Below, piece after piece: positions 31,527 to 40,386 of a stretch of 64,000 nt of DNA (its first letter is position 1; each line of letters begins with the position of its first letter). Position numbers and translations under genes: made by a program. Where the stretch lies: the NCBI RefSeq assembly GCF_002091755.1, contig NZ_BDAI01000001.1:186001-250000 (forward strand), read 5' to 3'. This DNA is from Pseudomonas nitroreducens NBRC 12694 (lineage in GTDB: Bacteria; Pseudomonadota; Gammaproteobacteria; Pseudomonadales; Pseudomonadaceae). Below the pieces are notes generated by a model. That model searched no databases, had not been told where the DNA came from, and saw only the letters and a program-made list of their open reading frames with translations.

Positions 31527-32942
31527 ATGTCCAACTCGAATCAAACCAGACTGGGCCTGCCGGCCCTCACCGCCCTGGTGGTGGGCGGCATCATCGGCAG
31601 CGGCATCTTCAGCCTGCCGCAGAACATGGCCGAGGGCGCCGGTGCCGGCGCCATCCTCATCGCCTGGGCAATCACCTTCGTCGGGATGCTGACGCTGACC
31701 CGCATCTTCCAGTGGCTATCCAGCACCCGCCCGGATCTGGACGACGGCGTCTATGGCTACGCTCGCGAAGGGTTCGGCGAGTACCTGGGCTTCAATGCCG
31801 CCTGGGGCTACTGGATCTCCGCCTGGGTTGGCAACGCCGGATACCTGGTGGTGCTGTTCAGTGCGCTGGGATCGTTCAGCCTGTTCGCCTTCTTCGGTGA
31901 TGGCACCACCTGGCAGGCGCTGGTCGGCGAACTGGCGGTGCTCTGGCTGGTACACGCCTTCGTGTTGCACGGGGTGCACAATGCTGCCCTCACCAACACC
32001 ATCGTCACCCTGGCGAAGATCGTGCCCATCGGCCTGTTCATCCTCTGTGCCGCCCTGGCCTTCCGCGTCGACGTATTCCGTATCGACTTCTGGGGCAATC
32101 CGGCACTGGGCAGCATCGTCCGCCAGGTCGAGACCACCATGCTGTACACCGTGTGGGTGTTCCTCGGCATCGAGAGCGCAACCGTCTATGCCAGCCATGC
32201 CAAACGCATGGCCGACGTCAGCCGCGCCACCCTGATCGGGTTCGTCATTACCCTGCTGTTGCTGGTCTGCGTCTCGGTCCTCTCGCTCGGAGTGGTGCCG
32301 CAGCACGAACTGGCGCAGATGAAAAACCCATCGATGGCGCAGGTAATGGCCGCGGCGGTCGGCCCCTGGGGCGCCACCCTGATCAACCTCGGGCTGATCG
32401 TCTCGGTGGCCGGCGCACTGCTGGCCTGGACCCTGCTGGCGGTGGAAATGCTCTACCTGGCCAGCCGCGGCACGGGAAACACTGCTCCGGCGCTGTTTGG
32501 CAAGACCAACGCGGCGGACACCCCGGCACCGGCGCTCTGGCTGACCAATTCGCTGATATCGCTGCTGTTGCTGGTGGCATTCTTCAACGCCTCCGGCTAC
32601 AACGCACTGATCCAGTTGGCCACCTCGATGGCGCTCATCCCGTATCTGTTATGCGCCGGGTTCTGCCTCAAGCTGGTCTTGCGACAACCTCGGCCGCTGC
32701 TGCTGGTAATGGCAGCGCTGGGCACCTTCTACGGTGTATGGCTGATCTATGCCGCCGGCCTGAAGTACCTACTGCTGTCGATGATTCTCTATGCTCCAGG
32801 GCTCGGCTTCTTCATCCGCGCCCGCCGCCAGCGTGGGTTGACGCGGTTCGGCAATGCAGGGGAGCGAATCGCCAGCGTGCTGGTTCTGGGCTTGGCAGCC
32901 ATCGCCCTGTGGATGGTCAGCAGCGGCCGACTTGGTCTCTAG
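31527..32942 (+). CDS. APC-family basic amino acid permease (ArcD-like)
   Basis: 471 residues with about 12 transmembrane helices. The N-terminal Gly-Gly-Ile-Ile-Gly-Ser-Gly-Ile-Phe helix is the substrate-binding loop of APC exchangers. It matches the arginine/ornithine antiporter group. ATG at 31527 has GGAGG. By position it should import methylarginines or exchange them for ornithine or citrulline, as suggested for the homologous P. aeruginosa gene next to ddaH. Confidence 0.88.
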   Translation: MSNSNQTRLGLPALTALVVGGIIGSGIFSLPQNMAEGAGAGAILIAWAITFVGMLTLTRIFQWLSSTRPDLDDGVYGYAREGFGEYLGFNAAWGYWISAWVGNAGYLVVLFSALGSFSLFAFFGDGTTWQALVGELAVLWLVHAFVLHGVHNAALTNTIVTLAKIVPIGLFILCAALAFRVDVFRIDFWGNPALGSIVRQVETTMLYTVWVFLGIESATVYASHAKRMADVSRATLIGFVITLLLLVCVSVLSLGVVPQHELAQMKNPSMAQVMAAAVGPWGATLINLGLIVSVAGALLAWTLLAVEMLYLASRGTGNTAPALFGKTNAADTPAPALWLTNSLISLLLLVAFFNASGYNALIQLATSMALIPYLLCAGFCLKLVLRQPRPLLLVMAALGTFYGVWLIYAAGLKYLLLSMILYAPGLGFFIRARRQRGLTRFGNAGERIASVLVLGLAAIALWMVSSGRLGL

Positions 32943-33432
32943 CTTAATGGATGGTTGTATACGACAGCATCTTTGAAGCGCGCACTACGACCGCTCGACT
33001 CGTGCCACTGAATGCCCCGGCGAGATTGATTGGTCGCTCGTGCCAATTGGCGAGGCTGGAGCTCCGCTTCCCGGCGCCAGGCTGACTGACTACCAGACCG
33101 GCATCGTCCAGGGCGAGCGTCTCAATCTGTCCATTGGCCAGCGTCAGCCCGCACCCCGTTGGGAATTCGCCCGGTTCTCTGAGTCGGCAGCTACCTGATT
33201 GGCAGCAGGTCGGACGCATCCAGGGCCGGCTCCGTCAATGATTGCAGTGCGGCCTCACCTATCTGCAGGGTTTCGCCAGCCTGGCGGTACGCTGTTTCTG
33301 AGCGAGTCGGCTTTCGGCCAATGGCTGCACCTCAGAGTACTGAAAAGAAAACCCTCACCGTCTGCAATCATCTCAGAGGCCTGTCCTTTACGTGCCTGAG
33401 CAACACAGATAATGTAGAGCTATAGACATTTT
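32943..33432. other. 490-base gap without a recognisable gene
   Basis: Open frames here lack ribosome sites and family resemblance. The right end holds the chr operon control region (inverted repeat 33413-33449). Nothing else could be supported. Confidence 0.5.
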
Positions 33433-33449
33433 ATGTTGCGAACTCTACA
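33413..33449 (+). promoter_or_regulatory. inverted repeat at chrB start, operator candidate
   Basis: TGTAGAG-N23-CTCTACA, 7-bp perfect arms. The right arm ends directly before the ATG at 33451. It may bind ChrB, reported as a chromate-responsive regulator in other bacteria. Its position favours 33451 as the real chrB start. Confidence 0.45.
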
Positions 33450-33450
33450 G

Positions 33451-34389
33451 ATGAACTGGCTGCTACTGGTACTCGGATTGCCTACAGCGAACGCCACCGA
33501 ACGCATGCGTGCCTGGCGGGCGTTGAAAGCCTGCGGAGCCGCTGTGCTGCGCGATGGTGTCTACCTGCTGCCTGATCAGAAAGCAGGACGCGCCGCGCTG
33601 GAAGCTATCGAACACAACGTGCTGGCCATCAACGGCACTGCGCTTCTGTTTCCTGTCCAGCAGCCAGGTGAGCGCTTTGCAGCACTATTTGATCGTGCCG
33701 AGGAGTACGGCAAGCTTCGAGAGGAAATCTCCACCTGCCATGCCGAGCTTTCCCCCGACAATGCTCTGCAAACGGCACGTCAGGTGAGGAAGCTGCGCAA
33801 AAGCTTCGGGCAAGTCGCTGCTATCGACTTCTTCCCTGGTGACGCCAGGGAAAAGGTCGACCTGGCGTTGAGAGACCTGGAAACGGCCATCAGCCGTGCC
33901 TTGTCACCTGACGAACCGAGCGGCCACGAGATACCCATCGAGCGGTTGGTTCGCGCGGACTTCCAGGGCCGACGCTGGGCAACCCGCCGCCGCCCATGGG
34001 TGGATCGTCTGGCCAGCGCCTGGTTGATTCGCCGCTTCATCGATTCGGATGCACGAATCCTCTGGCTGGAATCGCCGGGTGATTGTCCGGAAGATACTCT
34101 GGGCTTCGATTTTGATGGCGCCACCTTCAGCCACAACGGGCAACGCGTCACCTTCGAGACGCTGCAGGCGAGCTTCCAGCTCGAGGCCCCCGGTCTCCGA
34201 CGCCTGGCCGAACTCGTGCACTACCTGGACGTGGGAGGTGCCCAGCCCGCTGAAGCTTCCGGCATCGAGCGTGTACTGGCGGGGTTGCGCGAGAGCATCA
34301 CCGACGATGACCAGCTCTTCCAGACGGCTGCCGGTGTGTTTGACGGCCTGCTGACCGCCTTCGCCAGCGAGGAGAAGAATCATGGATGA
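33451..34389 (+). CDS. chrB: chromate resistance protein ChrB
   Basis: 312 residues from the ATG at 33451 (Met-Asn-Trp-Leu-Leu-Leu-Val-Leu, the usual ChrB beginning); an in-frame ATG at 33433 would add six residues. N-terminal domain with Leu-Arg-Asp-Gly-Val-Tyr-Leu-Leu-Pro and C-terminal Chrome_Resist domain with Trp-Val-Asp-Arg-Leu-Ala-Ser-Ala-Trp-Leu-Ile-Arg-Arg-Phe-Ile. ChrB acts as a chromate-sensing regulator or accessory factor for ChrA. It overlaps chrA by 8 bases. Confidence 0.88.
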   Translation: MNWLLLVLGLPTANATERMRAWRALKACGAAVLRDGVYLLPDQKAGRAALEAIEHNVLAINGTALLFPVQQPGERFAALFDRAEEYGKLREEISTCHAELSPDNALQTARQVRKLRKSFGQVAAIDFFPGDAREKVDLALRDLETAISRALSPDEPSGHEIPIERLVRADFQGRRWATRRRPWVDRLASAWLIRRFIDSDARILWLESPGDCPEDTLGFDFDGATFSHNGQRVTFETLQASFQLEAPGLRRLAELVHYLDVGGAQPAEASGIERVLAGLRESITDDDQLFQTAAGVFDGLLTAFASEEKNHG

Positions 34390-35752
34390 GTTCCATCCAG
34401 GCGCCTCTGATTCCGCCGCGAATCACGCCAGGCCGGTTGGACTGTTCTCCGCCTTTCTTTTCTGGCTCAAGCTCGGATTCATCAGCTTCGGCGGACCCGC
34501 CGGGCAGATCTCGATCATGCACCAGGAACTCGTCGAACGTCGGCGCTGGATCAGCGAGCGACGCTTCCTGCATGCACTCAACTACTGCATGTTGTTGCCC
34601 GGCCCCGAGGCACAGCAGCTGGCCACCTACATCGGCTGGCTGATGCACCGCACCTGGGGCGGAGTGATAGCCGGCGCCCTCTTCGTAGTGCCATCGCTGT
34701 TCATCCTGATCGGCCTCTCGTGGTTGTACATCGCCTTCGGCGAAGTACCGGTCGTGGCCGGTCTCTTCTACGGCATCAAGCCAGCGGTGACCGCCATCGT
34801 CGTGCACGCCGCGCATCGCATCGGCACGCGCGCACTGAAGAACGGCTGGTTGTGGGCGATCGCTGCGGCCTCCTTCGTCGCGATCTTCGCGCTGAGCCTC
34901 CCTTTCCCACTGATCGTTCTGGGAGCTGCCATCATCGGTTACATAGGTGGTCGGCTAGTGCCTGCCAAGTTCGTCATCGGCGGGAGTCATCAGGCAGGCA
35001 AAGTCGGCTACGGGCCCGCCCTGATCGATGACGATACCCCCACTCCCGAGCACGCGCGGTTCCGTTGGGCACGCCTGCTACAGCTGCTGCTGGTCGGAGC
35101 GGTTCTCTGGCTGCTGCCGATGGGGCTGCTGGCGAGCGCTTTCGGCTGGCAAGGGACACTCACGCAGATGGGCTGGTTCTTCACCAAGGCGGCATTGCTC
35201 ACCTTTGGTGGCGCCTACGCTGTGTTGCCTTATGTCTATCAGGGTGCAGTCGGTCACTACGGCTGGCTGACTCCAGCCCAGATGATCGATGGCCTGGCCC
35301 TGGGCGAAACCACGCCAGGGCCTCTGATCATGGTGGTTGCATTCGTGGGCTTCGTGGGGGGTTACGTCCAGCCGATGTTTGGCGCCGATCATCCCTTCCT
35401 CGCAGGTGCTGTCGCGGCAAGCCTCGTCACCTGGTTCACCTTCCTGCCCTCTTTCCTGTTCATCCTCGCCGGCGGCCCGCTGGTGGAGTCGACGCATAAC
35501 GAACTGAAGTTCACGGCACCGCTCACCGGCATCACCGCTGCGGTGGTGGGCGTGATCCTGAACCTGGCGCTGTTCTTCGGCTACCACGTTCTCTGGCCCG
35601 CCGGATTCGAGGGGCACTTCGACTGGCCTTCGGCGCTGATCGCCCTGGCAGCCGCAATCGCCCTGTTCCGCTACAAGGCTGGTGTGATTCAAGCGCTGAT
35701 AGCCTGCGCCCTGACGGGCCTGGCCGTGCATATGCTCCGGGCCGGGATGTGA
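34382..35752 (+). CDS. chrA: chromate efflux transporter ChrA (CHR family, long form)
   Basis: 456 residues, two homologous halves of about six helices each, both with the Phe-Gly-Gly-(Pro/Ala) motif: Gly-Phe-Ile-Ser-Phe-Gly-Gly-Pro-Ala-Gly (about 32-41) and Leu-Thr-Phe-Gly-Gly-Ala-Tyr-Ala. It exports chromate driven by the proton gradient. Overlaps chrB, so expressed with it. Confidence 0.93.
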   Translation: MDEFHPGASDSAANHARPVGLFSAFLFWLKLGFISFGGPAGQISIMHQELVERRRWISERRFLHALNYCMLLPGPEAQQLATYIGWLMHRTWGGVIAGALFVVPSLFILIGLSWLYIAFGEVPVVAGLFYGIKPAVTAIVVHAAHRIGTRALKNGWLWAIAAASFVAIFALSLPFPLIVLGAAIIGYIGGRLVPAKFVIGGSHQAGKVGYGPALIDDDTPTPEHARFRWARLLQLLLVGAVLWLLPMGLLASAFGWQGTLTQMGWFFTKAALLTFGGAYAVLPYVYQGAVGHYGWLTPAQMIDGLALGETTPGPLIMVVAFVGFVGGYVQPMFGADHPFLAGAVAASLVTWFTFLPSFLFILAGGPLVESTHNELKFTAPLTGITAAVVGVILNLALFFGYHVLWPAGFEGHFDWPSALIALAAAIALFRYKAGVIQALIACALTGLAVHMLRAGM

Positions 35753-35962
35753 TTTACTTCTGGGTTCGCTTTCGGTCACTGGCTACCGACAACGATTTCC
35801 TCTCCGCTTATTTCAGCGACAGAGCCGCGCCATCCTTTCCTGCGTTTGCTGCAGCAGCCTGGCGTGATCGGAATTAATCATGGCGCCGTAGGCTAGTGCC
35901 CCAGTACCAGCTGATCCTTACCATCTCCTCATTCTTGGTTTGATCGAAAGACAGGAGATGTC

Positions 35963-36745
35963 ATGGGTAACCGCACTGCATTGATCACCGGAGCGTCCGG
36001 CGGCATTGGACTGGAACTGGCTCGCATCCATGCCAGCAAGGGCGGCGATGTCGTCCTGGTTGCCCGTTCGCGCGACAAGCTGGAGGCTCTGAAACGTGAA
36101 ATTCAGGCGCAGTACGCTGTAAAAGCTTACGTTTTGGCTGACGATCTGGCCGACCCGAACGCCGCGGATCGCATCTTCCATGCCACGCAATCCCTGGGGC
36201 TGACCATCGATGTGCTGATCAACAACGCCGGCTTCGGCGGACATGGCAAGTTCGTGGAGCGCGATCTCAGCGCCGACCAGGCCATGATGCAGGTGAACAT
36301 GGCGGCGCTCACCTCCCTGACCCACTTCTACCTCCGGGGTATGGTGTCCCGCCGGCGGGGGCGCATCCTGAATGTCTCGTCCACCGCAGCGTTCATGCCA
36401 GGCCCCCTGCAGGCGGTGTACTACGCCACCAAGGCCTACGTCACATCCTTCACCCAGGCGGTTGCCGAAGAGGTTAGCGAGTACGGGGTAACTGCCACCG
36501 CACTATGTCCAGGTGCGGTCGCGACCAGTTTCGTCGCCGCGGGCGATCTGCAGGGCGTGGAAGTCTGGAAGAATGCCAGGACGGCAGAGTCCGTTGCACA
36601 ATGCGGCTACAAGGCGATGGAGCGGGGCCAACTGGTCGCCTTCAACGAATGCAAGTTGCGGATCATGCTCGACTGGATCGTCCCCCTGCTCCCTCGCAGA
36701 ATGGTGCTCAAGCTATCGCGCCGGGCGATGGAGAAGGCATCCTGA
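35963..36745 (+). CDS. short-chain dehydrogenase
   Basis: 260 residues. Thr-Gly-Ala-Ser-Gly-Gly-Ile-Gly near the start, Asn-Asn-Ala-Gly, catalytic Ser-Ser-Thr and Tyr-Tyr-Ala-Thr-Lys. AGGAGA precedes the ATG. Similar to bacterial SDRs of the 17-beta/3-ketoacyl type that act on long-chain or steroid-like ketones. An AraC gene follows 86 bases later and may regulate it. Confidence 0.85.
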   Translation: MGNRTALITGASGGIGLELARIHASKGGDVVLVARSRDKLEALKREIQAQYAVKAYVLADDLADPNAADRIFHATQSLGLTIDVLINNAGFGGHGKFVERDLSADQAMMQVNMAALTSLTHFYLRGMVSRRRGRILNVSSTAAFMPGPLQAVYYATKAYVTSFTQAVAEEVSEYGVTATALCPGAVATSFVAAGDLQGVEVWKNARTAESVAQCGYKAMERGQLVAFNECKLRIMLDWIVPLLPRRMVLKLSRRAMEKAS

Positions 36746-36830
36746 GCAAGCGCAGCGCGATGCCCTGAAAGGCGGCGTGCCGCCTGATGATCCGCGAGCC
36801 TGCAAGCTGATTCAAAGAGACACCGCGCCC

Positions 36831-37829
36831 ATGAAACAAGCCAGGCATTTTGTTGTGCACCCCGGTTGGAAGCTGATCATCGCCGATCTGGGCATCTCTG
36901 CCGGAGACCTGCTGGCCCTCGCCGAACTGCCCGCCGACCTGTTCAGCCGCAAGGATGCAACCTTGTCTCCGCCAGAGTATTTCCGGCTCTTTCTGGGCCT
37001 GGAGCAATTGGTTGGCGAATCCCACTTGCCGCTACGGCTGGGTGGCGCCATTTCGGTGGAAGCTTTCGATCCGCCGCTATTTGCCTGCCTGTGCAGCCCT
37101 GACCTCAACAGCGCCCTTACTCGTCTTGCCGAGTACAAGCGCCTTTGTGGCCCGTTGGCGCTGGAGGTCTTCGTCCACCCAATGCACACGGACGTCTTCA
37201 TCGACTGCTACGGTTACGACCAGCCATTGCCGCGCAGCCTCTGCGCCCTGGAACTGGTGTTCCTCACCCACCTGGCACGGCTCGCCACCCGACAGACCAT
37301 CAAACCGCTGGAGGCGGAGCTGGCCGCTCTGCCGAGCCAGACCGCCCCGTGCGAAGGGTTCCTCGGATGTCGCCTGCAAGAAGGCCGGCGCAACCGGATC
37401 CGGTTCTCGGCGGAAGATGCCGCGCGCCCCTTCCTGACCGAGAACGTCGCCATGTGGCAGTTCTTCGAACCGGAGCTGCAGCAGCGGCTTTCGGTGCTGG
37501 AGACCGGTGCCAGCACCCGTGCACGCGTGCGCAGCGCATTGCTCGACATGTTGCCGAGCGGGCGCAGCAGCATTCAGGATGTCTCCGAGCGTCTGGCGAT
37601 GAGCAAACGCTCCCTGCAACGCCACCTGGCGGACGAGGCACTGAGCTATCAGGAGGTACTCGACGACACCCGAGCGAACCTCGCTCGTCACTACCTCTCT
37701 CGCTCCACCTTCTCCGCGGGAGAAATCTCCTTTCTGATCGGCTTCCAGGATGCCAACTCGTTCCTGCGCGCCTTCAAGGCCTGGACGGGCATGACCCCGG
37801 GCGAGTACCGCAGCCAGCAGGCCTATTGA
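36831..37829 (+). CDS. AraC-family regulator (arabinose-binding-domain type)
   Basis: 332 residues. N-terminal sensor of the same class as the 2.3-kb AraC protein (Tyr-Phe-Arg-Leu-Phe-x-Gly-Leu-Glu) and C-terminal double helix-turn-helix with Met-Ser-Lys-Arg-Ser-Leu-Gln-Arg-His-Leu and Phe-Leu-Arg-Ala-Phe-Lys-Ala-Trp-Thr-Gly-Met-Thr-Pro-Gly-Glu-Tyr-Arg. ATG at 36831 chosen because the domain starts there; the ribosome site is weak. Inducer unknown. Confidence 0.85.
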   Translation: MKQARHFVVHPGWKLIIADLGISAGDLLALAELPADLFSRKDATLSPPEYFRLFLGLEQLVGESHLPLRLGGAISVEAFDPPLFACLCSPDLNSALTRLAEYKRLCGPLALEVFVHPMHTDVFIDCYGYDQPLPRSLCALELVFLTHLARLATRQTIKPLEAELAALPSQTAPCEGFLGCRLQEGRRNRIRFSAEDAARPFLTENVAMWQFFEPELQQRLSVLETGASTRARVRSALLDMLPSGRSSIQDVSERLAMSKRSLQRHLADEALSYQEVLDDTRANLARHYLSRSTFSAGEISFLIGFQDANSFLRAFKAWTGMTPGEYRSQQAY

Positions 37830-37926
37830 AGCCAGCTGCCGAGGTCAGCTACCGGCCACGCGCCAGATCGATAGCGGACGACCATCCGCGCTCGGAATGG
37901 CTAGCAGGCAGACGTTCCAGCACTCC

Positions 37927-38481
37927 TCAGCTGTCGCGCGACCTGTTGGAGCGAACCCGCCACATGCTCTGCCAGACACCGTCGCGATACAGCAGAGCAT
38001 GAACCAGCGCGGCGCCGGCATGCGCAAGGATCAAGCCGAAGAGACCGTAGGCGATCCAGCCATGGGCGCAGCGCAGCAGACCATAGAGGCCCGCATCGGC
38101 ATCGACCAGCGGCGGCACGTGCCAGCCGGCCAGGCGCAGCGGATAATCCGCGGCCCCTTGCATGGCCCAGCCGACCAGGGGTTGCAATACCAGCAGAACA
38201 TACAGCGCAAAGTGCAGCAGTCCTGCCAGGTGACGCTGCCAGGCCTTCACGGATGCCGGCAGGGCCGGACGCGCCGTGACGGCGCGCACGAGCAGGCGAA
38301 CGAGCAGAAGCACCAGCAAGGCCAGTCCGAGCTGCTTGTGCCACGCCACCAGTTGAGGCTGGCTGCCGCCGACGCTGGCAACCATCGCAACGCCGATGAA
38401 CAGCAGGGCAATCACCAACAACGCCATCAGGCCGTGCAGCAGGCGAAGCAGCGGATGGAAGGAATCGACAGGCGCTTTCAC
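37927..38481 (-). CDS. cytochrome b561 (CybB-like)
   Basis: 184 residues, four transmembrane helices, di-haem-type His pattern: His in Leu-Leu-His-Gly-Leu (helix 1), His in Ala-Trp-His-Lys-Gln (helix 2), His in Gly-Leu-Leu-His-Phe (helix 3) and His in Leu-Ala-His-Ala-Gly (helix 4). Superoxide or quinol:acceptor oxidoreductase of the inner membrane. GTG start overlapping the catalase-like gene stop (GTGA). Second gene of a probable light-controlled pair. Confidence 0.88.
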   Translation of the reverse strand: MKAPVDSFHPLLRLLHGLMALLVIALLFIGVAMVASVGGSQPQLVAWHKQLGLALLVLLLVRLLVRAVTARPALPASVKAWQRHLAGLLHFALYVLLVLQPLVGWAMQGAADYPLRLAGWHVPPLVDADAGLYGLLRCAHGWIAYGLFGLILAHAGAALVHALLYRDGVWQSMWRVRSNRSRDS

Positions 38482-39572
38482 GGTTGAGCTCCCGGCTGCT
38501 GGCTGGAGGGCTGACCTTCGAAGGTCCGGCGCCGATAGGACTGCGCGTAGGCCGATGAGCGTGCGCGCAGGATGGCATCATCGCTGGGCTCCACGCCATC
38601 GGGCAGGATCAGCGGGTCGAAATTGAAGCCGTAGCAGTCGCCTTCCAGCTGTGCGCGCGCCTGCTCAATCACCAGGTTTCCGGCGTCCAACTGCGTGCGC
38701 TCGGCAGGCCACGCATGGGTCGGATCGTTCACCGCATCACCGCTGTCCGCCAGGGTGAATCGCCACGTCCAGCGCAGCGGGCCGGTTTTCAGGCGCTGCA
38801 GCAGGTCCTGCTGCAAGGCATCGTCAGCCACTCCCTGAGAGCCCAGTGGCGTAGCGGCCAGTTGCGGCACCATCGACCATCGCACCGCATGGCGCTGACC
38901 TTGTGCATCGACGAGGACGAAGGCGTTGATGCTGTTGTACGCCGTGCTGGCGAAGCTGTCGCTCGGCCGGTAGGCCGCCGCCCAGGCACGAAACTCGGCG
39001 CTTTCGGGGTGTGCATCGAAGAATTGCTTGACCCGCACGGGGTCGTTTTTGCCTGTCCCCGGGTCCGGCCGCATGGCCCCCAGTTGCTCGTAGAAATCCT
39101 CCGGCGTGCGTACCGCGAGCACCGGCGGATTGTTCATCGCCATGCGCCACTGCTGGCCATCGGGCTGGCGCAGCAGGAGCGCCATGCTGCGCACAGGTAC
39201 GCTGGTGTCCGCGGCATGGGGATTGCCCGCGCCTACCGAGAGCCGCCCCAGCACCGGTACCCGCCCTGCTCGCAGCAGCGCTGCCCGCGACAGCGGCGCC
39301 ACGTCGCCGCTCACTTCGAGATAGCCGCTGAAGCAGATGCCGCGCGGATGGGCGCGGCGGTATCCGGGATGGACCCCGGCATTGGCCTCCATGCGATCGA
39401 TCAATTGGGCGCTGGTGAGCCGGTCGGCTCCCAGCCAGCCGGCGCTCCAGGCGAACAGGCCGATGGCGGCGCACAGAGCGCCGGCAATGCACGCGCTGCG
39501 CAACAGGCGTTGGTTTCGGGTCAGGGAAAGGTCGTAGGGCATGGTGTGGTTATCAGCAGGCTGGGGAGTCAT
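38478..39572 (-). CDS. catalase-related haem peroxidase (SrpA-like), membrane-anchored
   Basis: 364 residues. One transmembrane segment at about 24-46, then a minimal catalase fold: Ala-His-Pro-Arg-Gly-Ile-Cys-Phe-Ser-Gly (active-site His region), Phe-Asp-Ala-His-Pro-Glu-Ser and Tyr-Arg-Pro-Ser-Asp-Ser-Phe. Such short, periplasm-facing catalase relatives often pair with cytochrome b561, as here (GTGA overlap). They remove peroxides using electrons from the b-type cytochrome. A degenerate LitR-type box (39612-39635) lies 40 bases upstream, which fits defence against light-made oxidants. Confidence 0.8.
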   Translation of the reverse strand: MTPQPADNHTMPYDLSLTRNQRLLRSACIAGALCAAIGLFAWSAGWLGADRLTSAQLIDRMEANAGVHPGYRRAHPRGICFSGYLEVSGDVAPLSRAALLRAGRVPVLGRLSVGAGNPHAADTSVPVRSMALLLRQPDGQQWRMAMNNPPVLAVRTPEDFYEQLGAMRPDPGTGKNDPVRVKQFFDAHPESAEFRAWAAAYRPSDSFASTAYNSINAFVLVDAQGQRHAVRWSMVPQLAATPLGSQGVADDALQQDLLQRLKTGPLRWTWRFTLADSGDAVNDPTHAWPAERTQLDAGNLVIEQARAQLEGDCYGFNFDPLILPDGVEPSDDAILRARSSAYAQSYRRRTFEGQPSSQQPGAQP

Positions 39573-39611
39573 TGCGCGCGGCTGGCGAACTGAACGCGCC
39601 GGGCCATTATC

Positions 39612-39635
39612 TATACAACAACAAGACTATGCACA
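39612..39635 (-). promoter_or_regulatory. degenerate LitR-type box
   Basis: TATAC-N14-GCACA: the same spacing as the TGTAC-N14-GTACA boxes, with one mismatch per arm. Upstream of the catalase-like gene. Suggestive only. Confidence 0.35.
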
Positions 39636-39787
39636 CAATTTCATTCAAACACTGTATGCAAATTGCCTCCCACCCCCCGCACCAACGTGTTGAACATGGC
39701 TTTAAAGCGGCCGATACCGGCCATGGATCAGGGACTTCCACTGCGACAGTGATCCTAGAGCAGGCTACAGGCCGCTCACGCATTATC

Positions 39788-39811
39788 TGTACATTTAATA
39801 ATTTCTGTACA
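39788..39811 (+). promoter_or_regulatory. LitR-type box TGTAC-N14-GTACA
   Basis: Perfect arms, AT-rich centre, directly upstream of the gene starting at 39823. Identical spacing to boxes at 47934 and 49529. MerR-family regulators bind such dyads over the promoter. The right arm is so close to the ATG that the annotated start could lie at 39844 instead. Confidence 0.7.
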
Positions 39812-39822
39812 ACTATTGAGGT

Positions 39823-40386
39823 ATGCATTCACAGGCCCACGTCATGCGCATACCGACCCGTTCCCTGTCTCTCTGTCTGGGGCTCGCTCTGTTCTGCAGT
39901 CTGTGGGCCTCGCCGGGCAGCGCCGACTGGCGCAGCGAAATCCCGGGAGCCACGCAGGTTGGTCAGGGTCAGTTCACCTGGCTCGGCTTCGTGGTGTACG
40001 AGGCGCATCTCTGGAGCGCCGGCGCAACCTCAGGCTGGGCGCATGCCTTCGCGCTGGAGTTGGTGTATCGGCGCGCGCTGTCGCAGGACACCCTGGTGCA
40101 GGCCAGCCTCGACGAAATGCGCCGACTGGGCACCGAGGACGAAGCCTTGCTGGCGGGTTGGGCCCGAGAGATGCGCCAGGGCTTCGTCGATGTGCAGCCG
40201 GGGCAACGGATCACCGGGGTCTATCTGCCCGGCGTGGGCTGCCGCTTCTATGTCGACGGCAGGCTTCGCCATGCGGTGAGCGACGCCCGATTCGCCCGGG
40301 CGTTCTTTTCCATCTGGCTGGACCCGCGTACGCGCAATCCGGAACTGCGCCGCGACCTGCTTGGCCTGAGCGGAGAGCAACCATGA
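39823..40386 (+). CDS. chalcone isomerase-like secreted protein
   Basis: 187 residues. Signal peptide (hydrophobic Leu-Cys-Leu-Gly-Leu-Ala-Leu-Phe-Cys, cleavage after about Gly-Ser-Ala). The mature part matches the chalcone-isomerase-like family: Val-Gly-Gln-Gly-Gln-Phe-Thr-Trp-Leu-Gly-Phe-Val-Val-Tyr-Glu-Ala and Gly-Val-Tyr-Leu-Pro-Gly. A fatty-acid-binding role is known for the fold, and the operon handles membrane lipids. ATG at 39823 has GAGG unusually close; 39844 is an alternative. First gene of the photolyase operon. Confidence 0.8.
   Translation: MHSQAHVMRIPTRSLSLCLGLALFCSLWASPGSADWRSEIPGATQVGQGQFTWLGFVVYEAHLWSAGATSGWAHAFALELVYRRALSQDTLVQASLDEMRRLGTEDEALLAGWAREMRQGFVDVQPGQRITGVYLPGVGCRFYVDGRLRHAVSDARFARAFFSIWLDPRTRNPELRRDLLGLSGEQP

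Noticed and set aside
32944..33219. 91-codon minus-strand open frame in the gap before chrB
   Set aside because: No ribosome site, no recognisable motif, odd composition; not strong enough to call.
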